DNA from: Planctomycetota bacterium
GTDB taxonomy: Bacteria > Planctomycetota > B15-G4
Length of the DNA stretch: 38,869 nucleotides
Assembly: GCA_029259725.1 (NCBI GenBank)
Contig: JAJDER010000080.1
Location: 1-38,869, forward strand
Direction of reading: 5' to 3'
Under the pieces are notes generated by a model that was given only the letters and a program-made list of their open reading frames with translations, did no database searches and was not told the origin of the DNA. This document shows, in pieces, positions 17,902 through 24,683 of this stretch (positions within the stretch are counted from its first letter, which is position 1; every line of letters starts with the position of its first letter). A program made the translations under genes and the position numbers.

Positions 17902-18661
17902 ACTCAAGCTCCGCCTCGATTCGGCTGAACAGGGTTTGGGATAGGTCCCTGGCTGCCAGCGACCGGAGTCCGGGTTCGGCGCCTTGCGGATCCGGCACGA
18001 TGGGCTCCAAGACGCTCACGGTGATCTGCATGCGTCGTTTCATGGCATTGTACCAAGCGTCGTCCTTTCCCAGGCCCCGCACCTCGCTGGTGATGGCGAC
18101 GGGCACGAGCGGTCGGCCGCTGATGAGCGACACGTGGGCAGCGCCGCGGTTGAAGCGTCCCAGCGTTCCCGGCGGCGAGCGTGTGCCCTCGGGAAACAGG
18201 ATCATGGTGCGACCGGCTGCCAGTCGCTCCACGCACGCCGGCAAGAGCACGTCGTGCGCGTCACTCCGGATGTAGCCCGCGCCGCGCACGACACCGCCCA
18301 GGAAGCGGTTGTCCCACAGGGCGTGCTTCACGACACAGTCGGCCTGTGGCAGCGCGGCCATCAGCATGACCACGTCGATCAACGTGGGGTGGTTGGGTGC
18401 AATGACGCACGGGCCGATGGACCGCAGCCGCTCGGCACCACGCCAACTCACCCGGGTGAGCCCGAGGACGTCCCACATGACGATGAATCCGCGGAACGAC
18501 CAGTGCACACAGCGCTGCACGCGCAGATCCTTGGCTGTCGGGGAGCCGGGGCTCCATCGGCACACGGGAATCACGGTCCAGGCGAGCAGGCAGCTACCCA
18601 GACTGAACGCGGCGAACGAGAAGGCCAGTGCAGCCGAGAGCCAGGCCTGCTTGAGGCGCAC
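17882..18661 (-). CDS. PlsC-type 1-acyl-sn-glycerol-3-phosphate acyltransferase-like enzyme
   Basis: A 259-residue membrane-associated acyltransferase started at the GTG at 18661, six bases after a GAGGGAG ribosome site. An N-terminal membrane helix (LAFSFAAFSLGSCLLAWTVI) precedes the catalytic NHPTLID motif (HX4D, His91-Asp96) and the substrate-binding FPEGTRS motif (156-162), in the usual PlsC spacing. In aryl polyene clusters a member of this family (ApeD-like) probably acylates the lipid part to which the pigment is linked. It starts two bases after the lipoprotein gene and overlaps the first ACP gene, consistent with one transcript. Confidence 0.9.
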   Translation of the reverse strand: MRLKQAWLSAALAFSFAAFSLGSCLLAWTVIPVCRWSPGSPTAKDLRVQRCVHWSFRGFIVMWDVLGLTRVSWRGAERLRSIGPCVIAPNHPTLIDVVMLMAALPQADCVVKHALWDNRFLGGVVRGAGYIRSDAHDVLLPACVERLAAGRTMILFPEGTRSPPGTLGRFNRGAAHVSLISGRPLVPVAITSEVRGLGKDDAWYNAMKRRMQITVSVLEPIVPDPQGAEPGLRSLAARDLSQTLFSRIEAELECARSET

Positions 18662-18663
18662 GA

Positions 18664-19080
18664 TCAGCTCCCTCGGGCGAGCGCCTGCTCGAACGCCTGT
18701 TGCAGCTTGACGCTGAAGTTCAGCAGCCGACGGTGGATCTTCGGTTCCGGGTTCACGTTCGGGCTCCCGCGGCAGAGAAACTCCGCCGTGCCGTCGGGCC
18801 GCACCGTGACGTACATGACCCACCACCAGTCCTTGTTGGTGCGCTTGACCGTGACGATCTCGCCACGGACCCGATCCTCTGACGCAATCGTGTAGCCCTT
18901 CATCTGGACAGCCTCGTGCGCCGCCTCCCAGGACGCGTCGAAGCCATTGCCGGCACCGACGATCGTGCGGTTGGTCGCGAAGCGGCAGCCGGTCAGCATG
19001 AGTACGCAAGCGGCCAGTGCGGTCACTGCGATGCGAGTCGCCGAGGAGCCCCGATTGGACTGAGTGGTCTTCATCCTCAT
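18664..19080 (-). CDS. Small lipoprotein, first gene of the aryl-polyene-like operon
   Basis: A 138-residue protein starting at the ATG at 19080 or, two codons in, 19074. The N-terminus has a basic stretch, a hydrophobic core (IAVTALAACVLM) and an LTGC lipobox, so it is probably lipidated. The mature part (NGFDASWEAAHEAVQMKGYT, GEIVTVKRTNKDWWWVMYVT) has a compact alpha/beta pattern seen in small periplasmic lipoproteins, but I do not recognise the family. It ends two bases before the PlsC-type gene and seems to lead the long leftward operon; it could support export or surface placement of the product. Confidence 0.78.
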   Translation of the reverse strand: MRMKTTQSNRGSSATRIAVTALAACVLMLTGCRFATNRTIVGAGNGFDASWEAAHEAVQMKGYTIASEDRVRGEIVTVKRTNKDWWWVMYVTVRPDGTAEFLCRGSPNVNPEPKIHRRLLNFSVKLQQAFEQALARGS

Positions 19081-19179
19081 CCCCAGGTGATGGCCTCGCT
19101 TGTCCAAAGCCGCTCGTGCACCGCGAGCTCCCCAGCTTCGGTCCACTCTCAAGATGCAGCAGCGGCTCGATGTGGGCAA

Positions 19180-19198
19180 GCCTCGACGTGGTCGAGGC
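19180..19198. promoter_or_regulatory. Perfect 8-bp inverted repeat in the divergent promoter region
   Basis: The sequence gcctcgac-gtg-gtcgaggc is a perfect inverted repeat with a 3-nt centre. It lies in the 226-bp gap between the leftward cluster operon (start 19080) and the rightward sulfotransferase gene (start 19307). The position suits an operator or a small hairpin in a leader; no regulator gene is adjacent and no clear -35/-10 pair could be assigned. Confidence 0.4.
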
Positions 19199-19306
19199 GG
19201 CGAAGGATCTCGGGCATCAACTGCTACCATGACTCCAAATGGGGAGGGGCGCACGCTCGAGGCGGGCTTCCCGATCACCGGAGCTGAGAGCTCGAGGGGC
19301 CATTCC

Positions 19307-19984
19307 ATGGGGCTAGCCGTCATCGGTGCCGGGTTCGGGCGGACTGGGACCCTTTCGCTGAAGCTCGCCCTCGAGTTGCTGGGCTTCGATCCCTGCTACC
19401 ACATGGTCGAGGTGATCGCGCGCGCCGAGCACGCGGCGCTCTGGTGGGACGCCGCCTCGGAGAAGCTCGTCAACTGGGGCACGCTGTTTGGTGGATACAA
19501 GGCGGCGGTGGATTGGCCCTCCGCGCACTACTGGAGGGAACTCGCCGCGCGCTACCCCGAGGCCCGGATCATCCTCACGGTGCGCGACCCGGAGAGCTGG
19601 TATCGCAGTGTGTACGCCACCATCTACCGGGCTCTGACGCGGCTGCCGGACGACACCCGCGGGCCGGGGCCCGATCATCGGGACGTCGCCACTCGACTCG
19701 TTCTCGAGAAGACCTTTCACGGGCGATTCGGGGACCGCGAGTACGCTCTTTCCGTCTACGAGCGGCACAACCAGGAAGTGCAACGTGCCATCCCTGCCGA
19801 GCGCTTGCTTGTCTACGAGGTGGCCGACGGCTGGGCGCCGCTGTGCCGCTTCCTCGGCCGGCCGGTCCCGGAGGGGGAGTTCCCGAAGGTGAACAGCGCG
19901 GCCCACTTCATCTCCCGGTTCGTGACCGCGGACATCGAGGCTCGGCAGTCCACTCCCGCTTGCGGACCTCTCTTGGAAGAGTGA
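19307..19984 (+). CDS. PAPS-dependent sulfotransferase (Sulfotransfer_4-like)
   Basis: A 225-residue cytosolic-type sulfotransferase. The start at 19307 has a GAGGGG box seven bases upstream; the longer open frame from 19100 has no such signal. AVIGAGFGRTGTLSLKLALELLGF contains the P-loop-like 5'-phosphosulfate site (residues 4-27), and ILTVRDPESWYRSVYATIYR carries the 3'-phosphate-binding Arg and Ser. The CYHMVEV segment after the P-loop is typical of this subfamily. It would transfer a sulfuryl group from PAPS to a hydroxyl or amine. It is divergent from the aryl-polyene-like operon and may or may not act on that product; a sulfatase is encoded 3 kb further right. Confidence 0.88.
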   Translation: MGLAVIGAGFGRTGTLSLKLALELLGFDPCYHMVEVIARAEHAALWWDAASEKLVNWGTLFGGYKAAVDWPSAHYWRELAARYPEARIILTVRDPESWYRSVYATIYRALTRLPDDTRGPGPDHRDVATRLVLEKTFHGRFGDREYALSVYERHNQEVQRAIPAERLLVYEVADGWAPLCRFLGRPVPEGEFPKVNSAAHFISRFVTADIEARQSTPACGPLLEE

Positions 19985-20042
19985 TCCGTCGCAGCGGTGG
20001 GCGACTCTCGCATGGAACGGAACGGAGTCTGGAAGAAGCGCT

Positions 20043-20504
20043 CTACCCGTCGGCGCTCGCGTGCACCTGAGCGGGATGAATGCCGTACCCGGCAAGCAAC
20101 TCGTCGATGACCGGAGCCAGCTTGGACTCGGTGCTCGCCCACTTGTTGAGCCCGAGTCCGCCGCTGTGCTTGTAGATGGCGCTCCCGATCGTCGTGCCCT
20201 TGTATTGCAGCCTCAGCTCGGCATGGTCCATGTAGGGAGTGACATCCCAGCCTCGAAAGGCGGTGTACGTGAGAACGTACTCGCAGTCTGGGATCGCTTG
20301 TCCTTCGAATACCGTCGTCGCGATGCCGTGCCTCATGAATCCCTGTTCAACGACCGCGATGAGGTCCTCGACCAGGACCTTGGGATTGAGCTCGATACAG
20401 ACGCGAGAGATCGGGTACTTGACCGCATCGATCTTCTGAACGCTCACCGTTGTGCAGGCCGTGAGAAGTAGCGTCGCTGTGCTCGCGAGAAGGAACTCCC
20501 GCAT
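20043..20504 (-). CDS. Sbal_3080-family lipoprotein
   Basis: A 153-residue lipoprotein whose ATG at 20504 follows a GGAGGA box at ideal distance. The signal MREFLLASTATLLLTAC ends in a lipobox with the acceptor Cys at 17. The mature part (AVKYPISRVCIELNPKV, GFMRHGIATTVFEGQAIPDC, YVLTYTAFRGWDVTPYMDHA, LRLQYKGTTIGSAIY, KLAPVIDELLAGY) follows the pattern of the small conserved lipoproteins named after Shewanella Sbal_3080. The function of that family is unknown. It lies 32 bp after the formaldehyde dehydrogenase gene on the same strand and could be cotranscribed with it. Confidence 0.85.
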   Translation of the reverse strand: MREFLLASTATLLLTACTTVSVQKIDAVKYPISRVCIELNPKVLVEDLIAVVEQGFMRHGIATTVFEGQAIPDCEYVLTYTAFRGWDVTPYMDHAELRLQYKGTTIGSAIYKHSGGLGLNKWASTESKLAPVIDELLAGYGIHPAQVHASADG

Positions 20505-20536
20505 GGCTTGTCCTCCAGGGTTGCGCGCCAAGCCCT

Positions 20537-21730
20537 CTACGAGCCGGCGATCATGCCGTGCGGATCGAGCACGAACTTCTTCGCGGCGCCTCCGTCGAAG
20601 TCCGCGTAGCCCTGCGCGGCCTGCTCCAGCGGGATCACCGTCACGTTGACGGCCTCGGCGATGCGGATCTTGTCGTGCAGGATCGCCATCATCAGCTGAC
20701 GGTGGTAGCGCATGACGGGACACTGGCCGGTCGCGAAGCACAGGCTCTTGGCCCAGCCCAGACCGATGCGGATCGAGAGGTTGCCGAACCTGGCCGCGTC
20801 GTCGGCCGCGCCCGGATCCTCGGTGACGTAGAGACCGGGGATCCCGACCGCGCCGCCGGCGCGCGTCACCTGCATGGTCTGGTTGAGCACGGTGGCGGGT
20901 TGCTCGAGGCCGGCTTCCCGGCCGTGCCCGTGCGCCTCGAAGCCGACGCAGTCGACGGCGGAGTCGACCTCGGGGTCCCCGAGGATCTGCTCGATCAGGT
21001 CGGGCAGTGGGGCCTCCTGCTTCAGGTCCACGACCTCGCACCCGAAGCTGCGCGCCTGGGCCAGGCGCGCGTCGATCATGTCGCCGACGATCACCACCGC
21101 CGCGCCGAGCAGGTGGCACGCGGCGGCACAGGCCAGCCCGACCGGGCCCGCGCCCGCGACGTACACCGTGGAGCCGGGGCCCACGCCGGCGGTCACCGCG
21201 CCGTGGTAGCCGGTGGGGAGGATGTCCGACAGCAGCGTCAGGTCGCGGATCCTGGCCATGGCCTGATCGCGGTCGGGGAACTTGAGCAGGTTGAAGTCCG
21301 CGTAGGGGACCATCACGTAGCGCGCCTGCCCGCCGACCCAGCCGCCCATGTCCACGTACCCGTAGGCCGCGCCGGGGCGGGCCGGGTTCACGTTCAGGCA
21401 GATGCCGGTCTTGCCCTCCTTGCACGCGCGGCAACGACCGCAGGCGATGTTGAACGGCACCGAGACGAGATCGCCGAGCTCGAGGAACTCCACGTCGCGC
21501 CCGCACTCGATGACCTGCCCGGTGATCTCGTGCCCCAGGGTCAGCCCGGCCGGCGCCGTCGTGCGGCCGCGCACCATGTGCTGGTCGGAACCGCAGATGT
21601 TGGTCGCCACGACCTTGAGGATCACGCCGTGCTCGCACTTGCGGTCGCCCAGGGCCAGCTTCGGGTAATCGATGGTCTGGACCTCGACCTTGCCCGGCTC
21701 CAGATACGCGACGCCCTTGTTCGTGTCCAT
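20537..21730 (-). CDS. fdhA: Glutathione-independent formaldehyde dehydrogenase
   Basis: A 397-residue zinc-dependent medium-chain dehydrogenase, nearly collinear with Pseudomonas putida FdhA, which oxidises formaldehyde to formate with tightly bound NAD+ and without glutathione. Visible residues include the catalytic zinc ligand Cys46 in TNICGSDQHMVRGRTT, His67-Glu68 in LGHEITG, the structural-zinc cysteines 97, 100, 103 and 111 in CGRCRACKEGKTGIC, the stretch LSDILPTGYHGAVTAGVGPG, and the Rossmann motif GAGPVGLA. The start at 21730 has an AGGAGGAG ribosome site. It probably detoxifies formaldehyde or feeds one-carbon oxidation. The next gene on the strand encodes a small lipoprotein of unknown role. 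Confidence 0.95.
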   Translation of the reverse strand: MDTNKGVAYLEPGKVEVQTIDYPKLALGDRKCEHGVILKVVATNICGSDQHMVRGRTTAPAGLTLGHEITGQVIECGRDVEFLELGDLVSVPFNIACGRCRACKEGKTGICLNVNPARPGAAYGYVDMGGWVGGQARYVMVPYADFNLLKFPDRDQAMARIRDLTLLSDILPTGYHGAVTAGVGPGSTVYVAGAGPVGLACAAACHLLGAAVVIVGDMIDARLAQARSFGCEVVDLKQEAPLPDLIEQILGDPEVDSAVDCVGFEAHGHGREAGLEQPATVLNQTMQVTRAGGAVGIPGLYVTEDPGAADDAARFGNLSIRIGLGWAKSLCFATGQCPVMRYHRQLMMAILHDKIRIAEAVNVTVIPLEQAAQGYADFDGGAAKKFVLDPHGMIAGS

Positions 21731-21786
21731 GTCCGAGCTCCTCCTGTGCGGCTGCGAGTCTCTCTGCGAGTGACGACGCCTGCAGT

Positions 21787-22119
21787 CTAGCGAGACTCGT
21801 CGGTCGCGTCGGAGGAAAGCGACTCCGCCCGGCCACCCATCTGGGCGACCATCTCGCTCAGCGCGTCACCCTGGCGGACCAGGTCCTGCTTGCGCGCGCG
21901 CGGCAGTTTCTTGATGCGTGCCTCCAGGCGCAGGGCGTCGCCACGGGTGCCGACCGCGTGCTCGAGCACGAGCTCCAGGGGCCGGCGCCCGCGCAGGGAC
22001 TTGGCGCCCTTGCCGCCGCCCCGCTCGTGCTCGTCGATGCGGCGCTCCACGTCGGTGGCCACGCCCGTGTAGATCGAGCCGTCGGCGCAGCGCAGCAGGT
22101 AGACGGACCAGGTGGGCAT
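21787..22119 (-). CDS. GIY-YIG endonuclease-domain protein (UPF0213/YhbQ-like)
   Basis: A 110-residue protein containing a single GIY-YIG domain: SVYLLRCADGSIYTGVATDVERRIDEH (residues 5-31) holds the two-part signature (VYL and IYTG) and the catalytic Arg, and LEARIKKLPRARKQDLV ends the domain. The internal ATG at 22119 is the natural start of this compact family. Members are thought to be small nucleases, but cellular roles are unclear. A basic linker and a short acidic C-terminal tail (GRAESLSSDATDESR) are extra. It is encoded upstream of fdhA with a 56-bp gap. Confidence 0.85.
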   Translation of the reverse strand: MPTWSVYLLRCADGSIYTGVATDVERRIDEHERGGGKGAKSLRGRRPLELVLEHAVGTRGDALRLEARIKKLPRARKQDLVRQGDALSEMVAQMGGRAESLSSDATDESR

Positions 22120-22271
22120 GGCGCCCGACGATACCGCTTGCGGAGGCCGAGGCCGTGTCCGGAAACGGGAGGTGCGCGGTGCCTCATGTCGAGGTCGCCC
22201 TGGCGCGGGGACCGGTGTACGCTTGGCGCCGTCCCCCGCGGAAGGGACCACCTTCGACGACGGAGACTTCG

Positions 22272-22868
22272 ATGAACGCCTTCAGCTCGCGCCTGCTCCT
22301 CGCCGCGCTTGCGGCCGCACTGCTCGTCGGATGCGCAACCACGTCGGATGCGGGGCCGTCCGCCCCCGCGTCCAAGAGCGACGTCCCGTCCGCGGAGCCC
22401 TCGCCCGAGCACCTCTGGCTGAAGCAGCTGCTCGGCACCTGGGAGGTCACGAGCGAAGCGGACATGGGGCCCGACGCCGACCCCATGACCATGACGGCCC
22501 GCGAGACGGTGCGCGCCATCGGCGACCTCTGGATCCAGAGCGAACTCGTCGGCGACGCCGGCGGTGTGCCCATCGTCGGAATCAGCACCGTGGGCTACGA
22601 CCCCGAGGTCGGCCACTTCCTCGGCACGTGGATCGACAACACGGGAACGCACATGTGGATCTACGAGGGGCGGCTCGATGCGAGCGGCAAACGGCTCGAA
22701 CTCGACTCGGTGGGACCGGACTTCGAGCAGCCCGGGAAGACGCGCCGGTACCGTGACGCCACCGAGATCCTCGCGCCGGGGCACCGCCGCTCGACGTCCT
22801 CGGCGCAGAACGACGACGGCTCCTGGACGACGTTCATGACCGGAGTGGCCCGCCGGGTCGGTGGGTGA
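22272..22868 (+). CDS. DUF1579-domain lipoprotein
   Basis: A 198-residue protein. The ATG at 22272 has a GGAGA box seven bases upstream. The signal MNAFSSRLLLAALAAALLVG is followed by Cys21, a lipobox, and a disordered Ser/Pro/Ala-rich linker. The domain from about residue 48 matches DUF1579 (LLGTWEVTSEADM, ARETVRAIGDLWIQSELVGD, ISTVGYDPEVGHFLGTWID, TGTHMWIYEGRLDASGKRLEL), a lipocalin-like beta-barrel of unknown function common in planctomycetes and other bacteria. The ligand is unknown. It is divergent from the GIY-YIG gene. Confidence 0.88.
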   Translation: MNAFSSRLLLAALAAALLVGCATTSDAGPSAPASKSDVPSAEPSPEHLWLKQLLGTWEVTSEADMGPDADPMTMTARETVRAIGDLWIQSELVGDAGGVPIVGISTVGYDPEVGHFLGTWIDNTGTHMWIYEGRLDASGKRLELDSVGPDFEQPGKTRRYRDATEILAPGHRRSTSSAQNDDGSWTTFMTGVARRVGG

Positions 22869-23042
22869 CGGCGGCGCGGAGGCGGTCAGCTCAGCGCTGT
22901 CCCGGCTCGGCTCCCCTGTGGCCTGAGCAAACGGGGTGTCCGCCCTGCGGCGGGGCCCCGTAGGTCCACGACCCGACCGCTGCGCGGGGCGTCAGCCGTC
23001 GCGAGCATCTCGGCGAGGGCAGCGGGCTGGTAGGGTCGTCGC

Positions 23043-24596
23043 GTGATGACAACCCCGCGCTCTCCGTTGGCCATGGCCGTTGCTGTCGCGGTCGCTGTCG
23101 CGGTGGTGCTCTCCTGCACCGCAGGGAGGGCCGACCGCGCCGAGCCGGCCGCGGACGCGGCGCGCCCGAACGTCGTGCTGATCCTCGCCGACGACCTCGG
23201 CTGGGGCGACCTGCAGTGCTACGCCGAGGCGTCGCGAGTCCCGACGCCCAGGCTGGACGCTCTCGCCGGCGAGGGGCTGCGCTTCCTCGATGCCCACTCG
23301 CCGTCCTCGGTCTGTTCGCCGACCCGCTACGGGATCCTGACCGGCCGCCATGCCTGGCGGACCGAGCTGACCTCGTCCGTGGTCTGGGAGTGGGGACGGC
23401 CGCTGCTGGAGCCGGAGCGCACCACGCTTCCCGAGCTCCTGCGCGCGCGGGGTTACCGCACCGCCTGTGTCGGCAAGTGGCACCTCGGCTGGACCTGGCT
23501 CGACGACGAGGGGGAGCCCGTCAACGCCGACGTCCCCTTCGTGCCGCGGCAGAGCGATCAGCGCCGCGCCGCCGGCCCGCGAGTGGACTTCACCCGGGCC
23601 CTGCAGGACGGCCCGCTCGCGCACGGCTTCGACACCTACTTCGGCGACGACGTGCCCAACTTCCCGCCGCGGGCCTTCATCCGCGATGACCGCCTGCTGT
23701 CCACGCCGAGCGATCCGAAGCCGGAGGGGATGTTCGGTGTCGCCGGTCCCACGACTCCGGGTTGGGACCTCGCCGCGGTGATGCCGCGGCTCACCGAGGA
23801 AGCCGTCGCGTTCGTCACCGAGGCCGCCGCCACCGAGGAGCCGTTCTTCCTCTACTACCCGCTGACCGCTCCGCACACGCCGATCGCGCCGGCCCCGGAG
23901 TTCGCCGGCACCACCGCTGCAGGCGCCTACGGCGACTACGTCGCCCAGGTCGACGCGACCGTCGGCGCGGTCCTCGACGCGCTCGAGGAGGCGGGGTGCG
24001 CGCAGGACACCCTGGTCGTGTTCACCAGCGACAACGGCTCCCCGGCGCGCGACGGGACGGGCATGTCGGGCGCCGTGCACGGCGTGACCGCGAAGCATGG
24101 GCACGTCCCGAACGGTCCGTGGCGGGGGCTGAAGGCGGACATCTGGGAGGCGGGGCACCGCGTGCCGCTGCTGGTCCGCTGGCCCGGCCACGTGCCCGCG
24201 GGCGCGACCACGGACGCGCTGGTCGGTCTGCAGGATCTCTACGCGACGCTTGCCGAGGTCTCGGGTGCGGCGGTCGCGCCCGGCGATGGGGAGGACAGTC
24301 GGAGCTTCATGACGGTGCTGGGCCGACCGGAGACGTCCGGCCGGGCGCAGCTCGTGCATCACGCTCTCGACGGCACCTTCGCCCTGCGCGCGGGCCGCTG
24401 GAAGCTGGTGGTCGACAACCTCGGCTCCGGCGGATTCAGCGCGCCGCGGTCGATGCCGCCGGAGGACGGCGGTCCGGGTGGTCAGCTGTACGACCTGGAG
24501 GCGGATCCCACCGAGTCGGAGAACGTGTGGGGGGAGCGGCCGGAGATCGTGCGCGAACTCGAGCAGGCCTTGCAGGCCACCCGTTCGGGCCAGTAG
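23043..24596 (+). CDS. Formylglycine-dependent sulfatase (arylsulfatase A family)
   Basis: A 517-residue exported sulfatase. Start codons GTG (23043) and ATG (23046) are adjacent. A striking alanine-valine repeat (MAVAVAVAVAVVLSC) forms the signal core and ends in a possible lipidation Cys. The metal-binding aspartates are in NVVLILADDLGWGD, and the nucleophile motif is Cys91-Ser-Pro-Thr-Arg95 in SSVCSPTRYGILTGRH, the form that needs oxidation to formylglycine. GKWHLGW, PLTAPHTPI, VVFTSDNGSPARD and the C-terminal YDLEADPTESENV complete the family pattern. It would remove sulfate from a polysaccharide or other sulfate ester outside the cytoplasm. The exact substrate is unknown; no anaerobic or aerobic maturase gene is in the window. 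Confidence 0.95.
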   Translation: MMTTPRSPLAMAVAVAVAVAVVLSCTAGRADRAEPAADAARPNVVLILADDLGWGDLQCYAEASRVPTPRLDALAGEGLRFLDAHSPSSVCSPTRYGILTGRHAWRTELTSSVVWEWGRPLLEPERTTLPELLRARGYRTACVGKWHLGWTWLDDEGEPVNADVPFVPRQSDQRRAAGPRVDFTRALQDGPLAHGFDTYFGDDVPNFPPRAFIRDDRLLSTPSDPKPEGMFGVAGPTTPGWDLAAVMPRLTEEAVAFVTEAAATEEPFFLYYPLTAPHTPIAPAPEFAGTTAAGAYGDYVAQVDATVGAVLDALEEAGCAQDTLVVFTSDNGSPARDGTGMSGAVHGVTAKHGHVPNGPWRGLKADIWEAGHRVPLLVRWPGHVPAGATTDALVGLQDLYATLAEVSGAAVAPGDGEDSRSFMTVLGRPETSGRAQLVHHALDGTFALRAGRWKLVVDNLGSGGFSAPRSMPPEDGGPGGQLYDLEADPTESENVWGERPEIVRELEQALQATRSGQ

Positions 24597-24683
24597 GTGC
24601 AGGGACCGGCGGCGGTCGTGGGTGACGGGGTCGGATTCCAGGGGGCGTCGGCACGTTCGATCCGGGCGGGGTAGGCTCGGGCC

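Noticed and set aside
20043..21836. One long leftward frame of about 597 codons
   Set aside because: Its first three quarters are an out-of-frame shadow of fdhA; only the last 153 codons, with their own ribosome site and signal peptide, are real.
22886..23119. Small leftward ORF between the DUF1579 and sulfatase genes
   Set aside because: Its start lies in the antisense of the sulfatase signal-peptide repeat (Thr-Ala repeats), with no ribosome site and no family resemblance.
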